Origin: a virus
Reading direction: 5' to 3' (one strand)
DNA: 64,000 nucleotides
Virus record (IMG/VR): IMGVR_UViG_3300047476_002124
Coordinates: 1 to 64,000 of that record
The translations under genes and the position numbers were made by a program. This document shows, one piece after another, positions 17,906 to 25,894 of the stretch; position 1 is the stretch's first letter, and every line of letters begins with the position of its first letter. The notes under the pieces were generated by a model, which was given only the letters and a program-made list of their open reading frames with translations, had not been told where the DNA came from and searched no databases.

Positions 17906-20900
17906 ATGGCAACAGTACAAACTAATCAGAAAGTGTTTGTTTCTCCAGGTGTTTATACCTCAGAAACAGATTTGTCTTTTGTGGCTCAGAGTGTGGGTGT
18001 AACTACACTTGGTTTGGTTGGTGAGACTCTTAAGGGTCCAGCATTCGAACCTATTTTCATAACAAACTACGATGAGTTCCAGGCCTTCTTCGGAGGTTCA
18101 GAACCAACAAAATTTGTAAATACACAGATACCAAAATATGAAGCATCATATATTGCAAAATCATATTTACAACAGTCCAACCAGCTCTTTGTAACAAGAG
18201 TTTTAGGTTTGTCTGGTTATGATGCGGGTCCTTCTTGGACTTTGAAAGTGACCGCAAATGTTAACCCTGATACTGTAGGTTTAAATCCTGCAACCGCTAC
18301 CCCATGGACAATTAATTTTTCTGGTGTTGCTTCAGCTAATACTGTAACTTTGATAGGAACATTACCTGATGAAGTTAATAATCTTTTAAACACACAGTAT
18401 AGATTAGGCGACGGAAGTACTTCAACATTCAACGAAGACTTCACAAATATTCTCGATAGTTTTGCAACAACACCATCGTCAACGGGTACAACCGCAATTG
18501 TTTACGGTTCTATACCTTCGGCAGACTACACAAGTTTGTCAGGATTATATACAACTTTGAATAACGTGTTCGGAGTCAATTCTTTAGATTTTTCTGAAAA
18601 CGACTTATCAGATAGTGACAACTCGGCTTGGATGTATTCTAACTTTGCAAATTATAGTGGGAACGATTACTCAGGGTTCTCTTTCGACTATGTTGTTTCT
18701 AGTTTTTCAACAGGCGCTTCAGAGACATATTCAGGTACCTTATCTGGTAATGTTTATACTTATTCGGCAACGGCTTATTCAGAATACAACAATTTAGTTG
18801 TTGCTACTTTACGTTCTAGAGGTATATCTTTATATGATAGTACAAATCACGGTCCTCAGTATGAAGTTTCTGCAACAACAGACTTGAATATGGTTTGTAC
18901 AGGTTCTTATTCAGGAGTTTCGAGTAATCCATATTCAACGTTCTTATTGTCTGGTGTAACAGTTGACGGAGATAACTTTTCTTTCGAAACTTCATTGTCA
19001 AGTGTAAGTAGTAAGTACTTAACTAAAGTATTAGGTTTTGATAACTTTGGAAAATCAAGGAATGAAGTTCCTGTTTTTGTTGAAGAAGTTTACCCTGTGG
19101 CTTTAGATTATTTATATGATAAAGGATACATTCGTGGTTTGAGTTGTGATTTGATTGCTTTACCGGCAGCGAGTTCTTATAATGCTGATTCAATAGCATG
19201 GAATTTAGAAAAATATACAACACCACAATCTCCATTTATAGTTTCAGAATTGAGAGGTACAAAAGTATACAAACTTTTCAGATTTATATCTATTTCTGAC
19301 GGTACTTCAGCAAACACTGAAATTAAAGTTTCAATTGCAAACATTTCATTCGCTAATTTGTCTTTTGACGTATTAGTTAGAAGTTTCTTTGACACTGACC
19401 AAAACCCTGTTGTTATAGAAAAATACACAAACTGTACTATGGACCCAGCGTCTAACAGTTTCGTAGGTAAGAAAATAGGTTCGTTTGACGGTGAGTATCC
19501 ATTACTTTCAAAATACATTATGGTTGAATTATCTAAAGAAGCTCCAATTGACGCTCTACCTTGTGGATTTTATGGGTACGACCAAAGAATTTACAACACA
19601 ACTTCAAACCTATCACCTGTTCCTGTATATAAAACAAAATATGATTACCCAGGAGAACCTGTATTCAACCCTCCTTTTGGTATCACCGCTTACGGAGCTA
19701 GTGTTAATGATTCTACCGGTGATAATGTTAGAAGAACTTATTTAGGATTTTCCACAACAATTGGTGTTGATGAGTCATTCTTACAATATAAAGGTAAACA
19801 AAACCCTTCAGCGGCAACTTGGGGAGTTGCTTACGACTCAGTTCCTTGGAACTACTTAACACAAGGTTTCCATATGGACTCAGGTGCAACAGTTGTTACT
19901 ATAGGTTCAGAATACGTAACTAGCGGAACACCAGCATTCCAATGTGGTGACGCTGAATTCAGGGCAGAACCCGATACCCAAGAAAATCCATATTACTATA
20001 TCTACTCAAGAAAGTACACGGTATGTTTCGCAGGTGGGTTTGACGGATGGGATATCTATAGGGAGTATAGAACAAATGAGGATAGATTCAGACTTGGAGC
20101 TGCGGGATATTTAGCAGGAGCTGCACCATCAACAAGATACCCAACGGCAACAGGTCAAGGTATGTTTAAAAGAATTGTTGTGGCTAAAAACACACAAGAC
20201 TTTGCAAACACTGACTACTACGCTTACTTATTGGGTATTCTATCGTTCTCAAATCCTGAGTCGACAAATATCAATGTTTTCGCAACATCAAGTATTGATT
20301 ATGTAAATAACGGAAGTCTTGTTGAACAAGCAGTTAATATGGTCCAATTCTCAAGAGCGGACTCAGTTTATATCGCAACAACACCTGACTACCCAATGTA
20401 TCAACCAGACTCAACTGACCCTGAATTAATAATTCAACCACAAGAAGCAGTTGATAACTTGGATAATACAGGTATCGATTCAAACTATACAGCAACTTAT
20501 TATCCATGGATTTTGGTTAGAGATACTGTAAATAATACACAACTATATCTTCCACCAACAGGTGAGGTTTGTAGAAACTTGGCACTTACAGATAACATTG
20601 CATTCCCTTGGTTCGCATCAGCGGGTTACACAAGAGGTCTTGTAAACTCTGTAAAGGCAAGAGTTAAACTAACACAAGAAGGTAGAGATATTCTATACCA
20701 AGGAAGAATCAACCCAATCGCAACTTTCTCTGACGTAGGAACTGTAATTTGGGGTAATAAAACTCTTCAAGTTGCCGATTCAGCACTTAATAGATTGAAC
20801 GTTAGAAGATTACTACTTCAAGCTCGTAAGTTGATTTCAGCGGTAGCGGTTAGATTGTTGTTCGAACAAAACGACCAAATTGTTAGACAACAGTTCTTGG

Positions 20901-21100
20901 ATAGTGTTAACCCAATTCTTGATTCAATCAGAAGAGACAGAGGTCTTTACGACTTCAGAGTAACAGTTTCTTCTTCACCTGAAGATTTGGATAGAAATAC
21001 ACTAACAGGTAGAATTTACCTAAAACCAACAAAAGCACTTGAATTCATTGAGATTGAGTTCTTGATTACACCAACAGGTGCTTCGTTTGAAAATATCTAA
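17906..21100 (+). CDS. 18: Tail sheath protein, T4 gp18-like
   Basis: Contractile sheath subunit of 1064 residues (T4 gp18 has 659). The N-terminus KVFVSPGVYTSETDLSFVA, followed by TTLGLVGETLKGPAFEPIF and YDEFQAFFGG, is diagnostic of the sheath family. The C-terminal core has WGNKTLQVADSALNRLNVRR, FEQNDQIVRQQFLDSVNPIL and TGRIYLKPTKALEFIEIEF, as in other sheaths. The extra length is a variable, Ser/Tyr-rich insertion between about residues 110 and 640, presumably facing outwards on the tail surface. The gene has its own TATTTAT motif and ends at a strong terminator, which fits high late expression as a single-gene unit. Confidence 0.95.
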   Translation: MATVQTNQKVFVSPGVYTSETDLSFVAQSVGVTTLGLVGETLKGPAFEPIFITNYDEFQAFFGGSEPTKFVNTQIPKYEASYIAKSYLQQSNQLFVTRVLGLSGYDAGPSWTLKVTANVNPDTVGLNPATATPWTINFSGVASANTVTLIGTLPDEVNNLLNTQYRLGDGSTSTFNEDFTNILDSFATTPSSTGTTAIVYGSIPSADYTSLSGLYTTLNNVFGVNSLDFSENDLSDSDNSAWMYSNFANYSGNDYSGFSFDYVVSSFSTGASETYSGTLSGNVYTYSATAYSEYNNLVVATLRSRGISLYDSTNHGPQYEVSATTDLNMVCTGSYSGVSSNPYSTFLLSGVTVDGDNFSFETSLSSVSSKYLTKVLGFDNFGKSRNEVPVFVEEVYPVALDYLYDKGYIRGLSCDLIALPAASSYNADSIAWNLEKYTTPQSPFIVSELRGTKVYKLFRFISISDGTSANTEIKVSIANISFANLSFDVLVRSFFDTDQNPVVIEKYTNCTMDPASNSFVGKKIGSFDGEYPLLSKYIMVELSKEAPIDALPCGFYGYDQRIYNTTSNLSPVPVYKTKYDYPGEPVFNPPFGITAYGASVNDSTGDNVRRTYLGFSTTIGVDESFLQYKGKQNPSAATWGVAYDSVPWNYLTQGFHMDSGATVVTIGSEYVTSGTPAFQCGDAEFRAEPDTQENPYYYIYSRKYTVCFAGGFDGWDIYREYRTNEDRFRLGAAGYLAGAAPSTRYPTATGQGMFKRIVVAKNTQDFANTDYYAYLLGILSFSNPESTNINVFATSSIDYVNNGSLVEQAVNMVQFSRADSVYIATTPDYPMYQPDSTDPELIIQPQEAVDNLDNTGIDSNYTATYYPWILVRDTVNNTQLYLPPTGEVCRNLALTDNIAFPWFASAGYTRGLVNSVKARVKLTQEGRDILYQGRINPIATFSDVGTVIWGNKTLQVADSALNRLNVRRLLLQARKLISAVAVRLLFEQNDQIVRQQFLDSVNPILDSIRRDRGLYDFRVTVSSSPEDLDRNTLTGRIYLKPTKALEFIEIEFLITPTGASFENI

Positions 21101-21119
21101 TAACAATTTAGATTATAGT

Positions 21120-21150
21120 AAAACCCCTCCATAGTGAGGGGTTTTATTTT
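21120..21150 (+). terminator. Terminator after tail sheath
   Basis: The perfect stem AAAACCCCTC/GAGGGGTTTT (21120-21129 and 21136-21145) with a 6-nt loop is followed by a T-rich tail. Confidence 0.9.
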
Positions 21151-21156
21151 ATGTAA

Positions 21157-21163
21157 TATTTAT
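21157..21163 (+). promoter_or_regulatory. TATTTAT motif 5 nt before ATG
   Basis: The motif follows the sheath terminator and ends 5 nt before the ATG at 21169. This is one of several very short motif-to-start distances in the window. Confidence 0.5.
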
Positions 21164-21168
21164 AAGAC

Positions 21169-21537
21169 ATGAGATATATTATTTCAGAATCTAAATTAAA
21201 TGATGCGATGATTAAACTTTTCAATCAATATATAAATGTTGATGAGATAAAGTATTACCATCCAGTCGAAGAGACTGAAGATGGTGATGAGTATGAAGAT
21301 TTAAACAGAGCTATCTTTTATATTGGGGATGTAGAACTCGACGAATCTGAAATTTTTAGATATTATGAATGTGATTATTTTGAACCACGTACTCAAATCA
21401 AGGAAAAATGTCCTCTTATATCATTAGATTATGATATGGTAGACACATTCAACGATTTGTTTGGTGACTTATGGAAAGAACCATTTCGAGAATGGGTTAA
21501 TAATACATTTGACTTACATGCAAAGGAGGTAGAATAG
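21169..21537 (+). CDS. Unknown acidic protein with IISES leader
   Basis: 122 residues, strongly acidic (about a quarter Asp/Glu), with no known domain. It starts MRYIISESKLNDAMIKLFNQ, one of four products here with an IISE/IIKE N-terminus. The rest alternates acidic loops with aromatic strands (AIFYIGDVELDESEIFRYYE, CPLISLDYDMVDTF) and ends in a helix. It has its own TATTTAT motif. It may be a small packaged or accessory virion protein; no function can be assigned. Confidence 0.4.
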   Translation: MRYIISESKLNDAMIKLFNQYINVDEIKYYHPVEETEDGDEYEDLNRAIFYIGDVELDESEIFRYYECDYFEPRTQIKEKCPLISLDYDMVDTFNDLFGDLWKEPFREWVNNTFDLHAKEVE

Positions 21538-21548
21538 TTAATTACTAA

Positions 21549-21555
21549 TATTTAT
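21549..21555 (+). promoter_or_regulatory. TATTTAT motif 5 nt before ATG
   Basis: The motif in the 23-bp gap ends 5 nt before the HAD gene start at 21561. The spacing is identical to that of the upstream gene. Confidence 0.5.
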
Positions 21556-21560
21556 ATCAT

Positions 21561-22385
21561 ATGGTTTACATTATAAAAGAATCTTTCAGAGACGACACCA
21601 CCCCAAATATGAAGTATTATGCTTTTGATTGGGATGACAATATTGTACATATGCCAACAAAAATCATGTTAAAAAATGAAAATGGTGATGAGGTTGGTAT
21701 GAGTACAGATGATTTTGCAAAGTACAGACATGACATCGGAAAAAAACCGATAGAATATAACGGTGAAAAAATTGTTGGGTTTGCGGACAATGCATTTAGA
21801 AACTTCAGAACAGAAGGAGACAAGCAATTTATAATTGATTCAATGAAAGCCAAGGTGGGTCCGGCATTTGATGACTTCAGAGAAGCATTAAACAACGGGT
21901 CAATTTTTGCAATTATAACCGCTCGAGGACACAATCCGAACACAATAAAACAAGCAATATACAATTATATTGTAAGTGGTTTTAATGGAATAGACAAAGA
22001 ACAATTACTGAAAAATTTGAGGAAGTACAGAACTTTTGTGGACGAAGAAGATATGTCTGACAATGAAATAATTAAGAGTTATTTAGAATTGAACAAATAT
22101 CATCCTGTAACATTTGGACAAGGAGGCGCGGAAAGTCCTGAAGAATTAAAGGTTATGGCTATGGATGATTTTGTATCTTATATTAAAGGTATGGCCGCGG
22201 TACTTAATAAAAAGGCTTATCTTAAAAAGGATATTGCTAACAAATTTGTACCTAGTAAACCTATGATTGGGTTTTCAGATGATGACCCTAGAAATGTAGA
22301 AGTGATGAAGAAGCATTTTGAAGATAAACCAGAAAAACTAGTAAAGACATTTTCTACTGCAACTGGAACTAAGAAAGAAGTATAA
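21561..22385 (+). CDS. HAD-superfamily phosphatase-like protein
   Basis: 274 residues. HAD motif I is AFDWDDNIV with nucleophile D23 and acid D25, motif II is IITARG (T120), and motif IV is GFSDDDPRN near residue 240. A lysine for motif III is likely but not pinned down. HAD enzymes of this kind dephosphorylate nucleic acid ends or small metabolites; the phosphatase half of T4 polynucleotide kinase is an example. The substrate is not evident, and no kinase domain is present. The N-terminus MVYIIKESFRDD carries the same IIxE leader as nearby genes. It sits between sheath and tube genes, an unusual site for an enzyme, and has its own TATTTAT motif. Confidence 0.75.
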   Translation: MVYIIKESFRDDTTPNMKYYAFDWDDNIVHMPTKIMLKNENGDEVGMSTDDFAKYRHDIGKKPIEYNGEKIVGFADNAFRNFRTEGDKQFIIDSMKAKVGPAFDDFREALNNGSIFAIITARGHNPNTIKQAIYNYIVSGFNGIDKEQLLKNLRKYRTFVDEEDMSDNEIIKSYLELNKYHPVTFGQGGAESPEELKVMAMDDFVSYIKGMAAVLNKKAYLKKDIANKFVPSKPMIGFSDDDPRNVEVMKKHFEDKPEKLVKTFSTATGTKKEV

Positions 22386-22436
22386 TTAATATTAATTTTT
22401 TCAAAAACGAAAGTAAATAGAAAAATTTTTAAACTG

Positions 22437-22450
22437 GTTATATTTATAAC
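22437..22450 (+). promoter_or_regulatory. Palindromic TATTTAT element before tail tube
   Basis: GTTATA-TT-TATAAC forms a 14-bp near-perfect palindrome containing TATTTAT (22441-22447), 33 nt before the tube ATG. The remaining leader is A-rich. The 95-bp gap holds no gene. Confidence 0.5.
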
Positions 22451-22480
22451 ATATAAACAAAGAAATTAAAAAATTATTAT

Positions 22481-22969
22481 ATGGCTGATTTATTAATGAA
22501 AATGCCTCTACCTTACGAACCGAAAAGACAAAATCGTTTCATTGTAAGGTTTCCTAGTACATTAGGTATAAATGAGTGGTTTGTAGAGAGTTCTAAAAGA
22601 CCGAGCATTAAAATAAAAGAAGTTGAAATTCCATTCTTAAATACATCTACATTCGTAGCGGGAAGATTCAATTGGGACTCATTACCTGTTGTATTTAGAG
22701 ACCCAATTGGACCATCAGCGGCTCAGGCTCTTATGGAGTGGGTACGTTTACATGCAGAATCTGTTACAGGTCGTATGGGTTATGCTGCAGGATACAAAAA
22801 AGATATCGACGTTGAAATGTTGGACCCTACAGGAGTTGTTGTAGAAAAATGGATTTTGTACGGAACATTCCTAACAGGGGTTGATTTCGGAGTATTGAAT
22901 TATGGGCAAGACGGTTTATCTACAATCAGTGCTACAATGAGAATGGATAGATGTGTGTTGGTTTACTAA
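22481..22969 (+). CDS. 19: Tail tube protein, T4 gp19-like
   Basis: 162 residues, the same size as T4 gp19 (163). The family pattern is clear: QNRFIVRFPS near the start, then the IPFLNTSTFVAGRFNWDSLPVVF region, ALMEWVRLHAES, a DVEMLDPTGVVVEKWILYG strand pair and LSTISATMRMDRC at the end. It forms the inner tube of the contractile tail inside the gp18 sheath. It has its own palindromic promoter-like element and is followed by a terminator, so it is probably a highly expressed single-gene unit. Confidence 0.92.
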   Translation: MADLLMKMPLPYEPKRQNRFIVRFPSTLGINEWFVESSKRPSIKIKEVEIPFLNTSTFVAGRFNWDSLPVVFRDPIGPSAAQALMEWVRLHAESVTGRMGYAAGYKKDIDVEMLDPTGVVVEKWILYGTFLTGVDFGVLNYGQDGLSTISATMRMDRCVLVY

Positions 22970-23001
22970 TAATATTTATTTTAAATTATTTTCACTTATT
23001 T

Positions 23002-23039
23002 TTAACCCTAAAGCAATAAACTTTAGGGTTAATTTTTTT
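23002..23039 (+). terminator. Terminator after tail tube
   Basis: The perfect 12-bp stem TTAACCCTAAAG/CTTTAGGGTTAA (23002-23013 and 23021-23032) with a 7-nt loop is followed by seven T. It ends 2 nt before the next ATG. A TATTTAT motif at 22973-22979 lies upstream of it, so transcripts from that motif must pass the hairpin to reach gp26. Confidence 0.85.
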
Positions 23040-23041
23040 AT

Positions 23042-23785
23042 ATGGACGAACAAACAAGAATATATTCACAACAAAATCTGACATTACCTCACGATGTGGT
23101 TCCTTTACCTTCAGAAGGTGTTTTTTATAAAAACAAAAAGAAATCATTAAAAGTTGGTTATTTGACCGCTTCAGATGAAAACATACTTTTAGCGGGTGGA
23201 AATGATATAACTCTTACGTTGTTGAGAAATAAAATTTATGAACCAGACGTTAGGATTGAAGATTTGTTAGAAGGCGATGTGGAAGCTATTTTAGTTTTTT
23301 TAAGAAACACAGCTTTTGGACCCGACATGGAGATAACACTTACAGACCCTAAAACATCTAATCAATTCAAGTCCACAGTCAAACTAGATACTTTACCGAT
23401 TATTAAAGGTCAAGAACCATCAGAAGATGGAACTTTTATAACAGTGTTACCAAAGTCTCAATCAACCGTTAAATTAAAGTTGTTAACTTATGGGGATGTT
23501 GTGGATATTAATAGGTTAAGTCAATCATATCCTCAAGGTAGGGTTTTTCCTAAAGTTACCTTGAGATTACAAAAACAAATAGTTGAACTGGATGGAAACC
23601 CTGATAAGGCAGAAATTGCTAAATTTGTGGAACAAATGCCGATAATGGACTCAAAATACATACAAAAATTCTTAACGGAAAATGAACCAAAGTTAGATAT
23701 GACTAAATATGTTACTACCCCATCAGGAGAAAAACTACAAGTTAATGTTGGTTTTGGGGTGGACTTTTTTCGCCCTTTCTTCTGA
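23042..23785 (+). CDS. 26: Baseplate hub assembly / tail chaperone protein, T4 gp26-like
   Basis: 247 residues (T4 gp26 has 208). It shows the T4_baseplate family pattern: VPLPSEGVFYKNKKKSLKVGYLTASDENIL (read from about 21), then LEGDVEAILVFLRNTAFGPDMEITLTDPKT and DTLPIIKGQEP. Members act in baseplate hub or tail assembly rather than as major virion parts. The start ATG at 23042 is 2 nt after a terminator stem-loop tail. The 3' end overlaps a second frame encoding a short C-terminal module, and a T-run at the overlap could allow frameshifting (see separate entries). Confidence 0.7.
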   Translation: MDEQTRIYSQQNLTLPHDVVPLPSEGVFYKNKKKSLKVGYLTASDENILLAGGNDITLTLLRNKIYEPDVRIEDLLEGDVEAILVFLRNTAFGPDMEITLTDPKTSNQFKSTVKLDTLPIIKGQEPSEDGTFITVLPKSQSTVKLKLLTYGDVVDINRLSQSYPQGRVFPKVTLRLQKQIVELDGNPDKAEIAKFVEQMPIMDSKYIQKFLTENEPKLDMTKYVTTPSGEKLQVNVGFGVDFFRPFF

Positions 23786-23924
23786 TTATAGAAAAGGACA
23801 AATCGATGAATTTTATTATCTGACAACTTTAATGAAAGTTAGTTGGTCTGATTTTGAAAAAATGCCAATTTTTATTAGGAAATACCTTTTAGAAAAATGG
23901 TTTGAATTAAACAATAAGGGTTGA
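23709..23924 (+). CDS. gp26-overlapping short frame (gp51-like or frameshift extension)
   Basis: This frame overlaps the last 77 nt of the gp26-like gene and ends at a terminator. As a separate protein it could start at ATG 23709 or 23745. The part beyond the gp26 stop reads SSDYRKGQIDEFYYLTTLMK and then VSWSDFEKMPIFIRKYLLEK. This has the style of the short second modules (yyLmk-W-s-eiekMp-fer) that follow tail-chaperone genes, such as T4 gp51 or the T part of lambda G-GT. The upstream portion inside gp26 looks like non-native sequence. That favours expression by frameshift over independent initiation. It ends NNKG at a hairpin that includes the stop codon. Confidence 0.6.
   Translation: MLLPHQEKNYKLMLVLGWTFFALSSDYRKGQIDEFYYLTTLMKVSWSDFEKMPIFIRKYLLEKWFELNNKG
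23762..23785 (+). promoter_or_regulatory. Candidate programmed frameshift site
   Basis: The gp26 frame reads GAC TTT TTT CGC just four codons before its stop. Slippage of a Phe tRNA on TTT by +1 (to TTC) or by -2 (to TTT) keeps full pairing and enters the downstream frame. This gives a 293-residue product: 243 from gp26 plus 50. A -1 shift would not reach that frame. Confidence 0.45.
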
Positions 23925-23940
23925 AAATTCAACCCTTATT
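23913..23940 (+). terminator. Hairpin overlapping stop codon
   Basis: The perfect 13-bp stem AATAAGGGTTGAA/TTCAACCCTTATT (23913-23925 and 23928-23940) contains the stop codon of the short frame. A long T-tract is missing, but the stem is very stable, so it is probably a terminator. Confidence 0.65.
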
Positions 23941-23941
23941 C

Positions 23942-23948
23942 TATTTAT
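23942..23948 (+). promoter_or_regulatory. TATTTAT motif before tape measure gene
   Basis: The motif lies directly behind the hairpin and ends 19 nt before the ATG at 23968. Confidence 0.5.
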
Positions 23949-23967
23949 ATGAAATAAGTATTTTCCA

Positions 23968-25854
23968 ATGTATGATGAAGTAATGAAATTTTTGGCCCCT
24001 TTGGGACAAATTATACCAACAGGAGAAAGAGTCAAAGAGGTTATTAGAGATATAAGTGATGGTATAGAGGCAATGAACTATAGGTTCGTACAATCTAGAC
24101 AAAGGGTTACGGAATTTAGTCAGGCAATTGGAGATACAGTTCCTTTGGTTGCAAAGTTAGGTGGAAACGCAGCAGATGTATCAAGAACAATAGATAGTGT
24201 AGCAGCTGCAACAAGAAGGAATGTAGTTGCTAGCTCTGATGAAATAACAAAATTATTTGCAGCGCAAAAGTTAACGGGTACCGACGCTCAGACTTTAGTT
24301 GATAAGTTTCAAAACGTGGGTGTGGGATTCTCACAAATAGGTACACAATTAGAAGGGTCTATAAAATACATTCAAAGTGTGGGAGGAAACGCAAGAGACA
24401 TAATGTCTCAAGTTAATGGAATTTTAGAAAACGTAAACAAATATAACTTTCAGGACGGTGTATTAGGTTTGACAAGAATGGCAACCCAAGCACAACTTTT
24501 GAAGTTTGACATGAACCAAACATTGAGTCTTGCTGAAAAGGCTTTGACACCTGAAGGTGCAATAGAATTAGCATCGGCATTTCAAAGACTAGGAGTTTCC
24601 GTTGGAGACCTAACAGACCCATTCCAATTGATGTATAAATCACTAAATGACCCTGAAGGTTTACAGGACAGTATCATCGAGATGACTAAAAAGTTTACTT
24701 TCTTCGATGAAAAGTCAAAATCTTTCAAAATAAATCCTGAGGGAATGTTAATGTTGAGGGAAATTGGTGCACAAGCCGGATTGAGTAGCGCCGAACTATC
24801 TAAAATGGCGGTCAATGCTGCGGAACTAGATGATAGAATATCCAAAATTTCACCATCTTTTGAGTTCGAGTCAGAGGATGATAAGATGTATATTGCTAAT
24901 ATAGCAAAGATGGGTGCGGGAGGAGAATATGAAGTAACTATAAAGGACGAAAAAGGAAAACCACAACAAATACTTTTACAAGAGGCAACCAACGAACAAC
25001 TTCAAGAATTAATTGACGCTCAAAGACAACAACAAGATTTGACATTAGAAGAGTTACAAAAGGCTCAATTGGATTTATTACGTTTGATAGAGGGTGAGTT
25101 GATTTCTACAAGAGATAGTTATATTGCAGGTGCGGCAACATCAAATAAAATAGTAGAACTTCTACAAGGAAATCAACTCAGAGAAGGTGCTGTACAAGGT
25201 ATTAGGAGATTTACAGAAGATAAAGGATTGAACAAAACACCTGAAGATATAAGAAATAAAGTTGACGACGGGTTGGATGAAATTTTCAAACTGACTAAAA
25301 ATTTCGTGGACAACGAAGGAAAGATATTTTTGGAATCAGTCAAACCAGTATTTAAAAAGTTAGCAGATACAATGGAAGAGGCCTTTAAACCACTAACAGA
25401 AAAAATCGAAGAAATATTAAAAAGAAATGGTATGAATCTCCCAACAGGATTTTCTACTGGTGGGTATGTCAGTGGGCCAGGAAATGGGACATCTGATTCT
25501 ATACCAACGTTATTAAGTAATGGAGAATTCGTTGTCAACGCGGAATCCACATCGGCATTCGGCTCGTTACTAGAAAATATAAATTCTAACCCCAATTATA
25601 ATTTGACTGAGTTTACGAACGAGAAACTACAACTCAGAAACACAAACGATATTGCTAATTCGACTACAATAACAAGTGGTAAATTAGAGTTCGGAGAAAT
25701 ACCTCCTTTGAGAGTAGTATTTGAAAAAGGACCAGGGTTCACCGATAATGACATGGCGATGTTAGAATTCAATTTAGGAAAAGAATCAATAACACAACAA
25801 CTAACACAAAGTATATCAGAAAAACTCAAGGTCATACAACAGAAAGAGTCGTAA
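23968..25854 (+). CDS. 29: Tail tape measure protein (T4 gp29-like)
   Basis: 628 residues (T4 gp29 has 590). Residues about 30-270 are Ala/Gln/Asp-rich helices, as in tape measure proteins, and a Gln-rich coiled stretch lies near 340-375 (QLQELIDAQRQQQDLTLEEL). The C-terminal GGYVSGPGNGTSDSIPTLLS (about 497-516), then NGEFVVNAEST, is a hallmark of many phage tape measure proteins. The protein sets tail length by spanning the tube lumen. Its place right after the gp26-like chaperone matches tail gene order across phages. The similar length to gp29 suggests a tail of roughly T4 length. Confidence 0.8.
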   Translation: MYDEVMKFLAPLGQIIPTGERVKEVIRDISDGIEAMNYRFVQSRQRVTEFSQAIGDTVPLVAKLGGNAADVSRTIDSVAAATRRNVVASSDEITKLFAAQKLTGTDAQTLVDKFQNVGVGFSQIGTQLEGSIKYIQSVGGNARDIMSQVNGILENVNKYNFQDGVLGLTRMATQAQLLKFDMNQTLSLAEKALTPEGAIELASAFQRLGVSVGDLTDPFQLMYKSLNDPEGLQDSIIEMTKKFTFFDEKSKSFKINPEGMLMLREIGAQAGLSSAELSKMAVNAAELDDRISKISPSFEFESEDDKMYIANIAKMGAGGEYEVTIKDEKGKPQQILLQEATNEQLQELIDAQRQQQDLTLEELQKAQLDLLRLIEGELISTRDSYIAGAATSNKIVELLQGNQLREGAVQGIRRFTEDKGLNKTPEDIRNKVDDGLDEIFKLTKNFVDNEGKIFLESVKPVFKKLADTMEEAFKPLTEKIEEILKRNGMNLPTGFSTGGYVSGPGNGTSDSIPTLLSNGEFVVNAESTSAFGSLLENINSNPNYNLTEFTNEKLQLRNTNDIANSTTITSGKLEFGEIPPLRVVFEKGPGFTDNDMAMLEFNLGKESITQQLTQSISEKLKVIQQKES

Positions 25855-25872
25855 TAAAAAAATGTTAGTTAG

Positions 25873-25890
25873 CTATTTATTATAAAATAG
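25873..25890 (+). promoter_or_regulatory. TATTTAT motif within inverted repeat
   Basis: CTATTT/AAATAG arms (25873-25878 and 25885-25890) surround the motif TATTTAT (25874-25880), 14 nt before the ATG at 25895. Confidence 0.45.
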
Positions 25891-25894
25891 TTGA

